Part shown: positions 14,794-14,797 of the stretch, piece by piece
Position numbering within the stretch: position 1 is the stretch's first letter
How the letters are laid out: the number at the start of each line of letters is the position of its first letter
Assembly (NCBI GenBank): GCA_028711355.1
Contig: JAQTSL010000059.1
Coordinates: 1-14,797 of the forward strand
Direction of reading: 5' to 3'
DNA: 14,797 bases
From: Rhodoferax sp.
Lineage (GTDB): Bacteria > Pseudomonadota > Gammaproteobacteria > Burkholderiales > Burkholderiaceae_C
Translations under genes and position numbers: made by a program
Notes under the pieces: generated by a model
What the model was told of the DNA's origin: nothing
Databases searched by the model: none
The model's input: the letters and a program-made list of their open reading frames with translations, nothing else

Positions 14794-14797
14794 CAAA

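Noticed and set aside
1..14797. CRISPR array, insertion sequence, phage or defence system
   Set aside because: No regularly spaced repeats, transposase, integrase, tRNA-flanked insertion or unknown multigene cassette was seen; all genes belong to well-known families.

Overview
The window looks like a chromosomal segment of a betaproteobacterium, most likely a member of the Comamonadaceae (Rhodoferax/Polaromonas/Acidovorax-like). The reasons are the gene order smc-zipA-ligA-def, the protein sequences themselves and the GC-rich coding sequence; the taxonomic call is inference from remembered gene order and was not searched. It is densely coded, with no gene-free stretch longer than about 145 bp. 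All genes except fnr lie on the minus strand.

Region 1 (1-6903, minus strand) is a chromosome-maintenance cluster read in the order smc, zipA, ligA, def. Gaps are 12 bp or less, ligA and def overlap by one base, and def is cut by the window edge. It encodes the SMC condensin ATPase, the membrane-anchored FtsZ-binding protein ZipA, NAD-dependent DNA ligase and peptide deformylase.

Region 2 (6971-10118, minus strand) reads hemN, a TauE/SafE (DsbD_2-type) membrane protein, then dusA. It encodes oxygen-independent haem synthesis, a membrane protein often found beside cbb3 oxidase genes, and a tRNA dihydrouridine synthase that probably has its own start signals.

Region 3 (10119-10261) is the divergent hemN/fnr control region. 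It has a perfect FNR palindrome placed to activate hemN and a 9/10 FNR box just upstream of fnr that would suit autoregulation. fnr (10262-10972, plus strand) encodes the oxygen sensor with all four cluster cysteines.

Region 4 (11005-14793, minus strand) is the cbb3-type high-affinity cytochrome c oxidase locus: ccoS, ccoN, ccoO, ccoQ, ccoP, a rho-independent terminator, then a small FixH-like gene. A perfect FNR box lies between ccoS and ccoN. ccoQ (47 aa) and ccoS (44 aa) are short genes that are easily missed. There is no ccoG between ccoP and the fixH-like gene.

The most striking observation is that ccoN, the catalytic haem-copper subunit, has an in-frame TGA (14075-14077) where the family has Trp, with the frame perfectly open on both sides. 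If real, this nonsense mutation removes the active site while ccoO, ccoQ, ccoP, ccoS, fnr and the FNR-controlled promoters are all intact. I found no mobile elements, CRISPR arrays, tRNA or rRNA genes, and no convincing novel multigene system.
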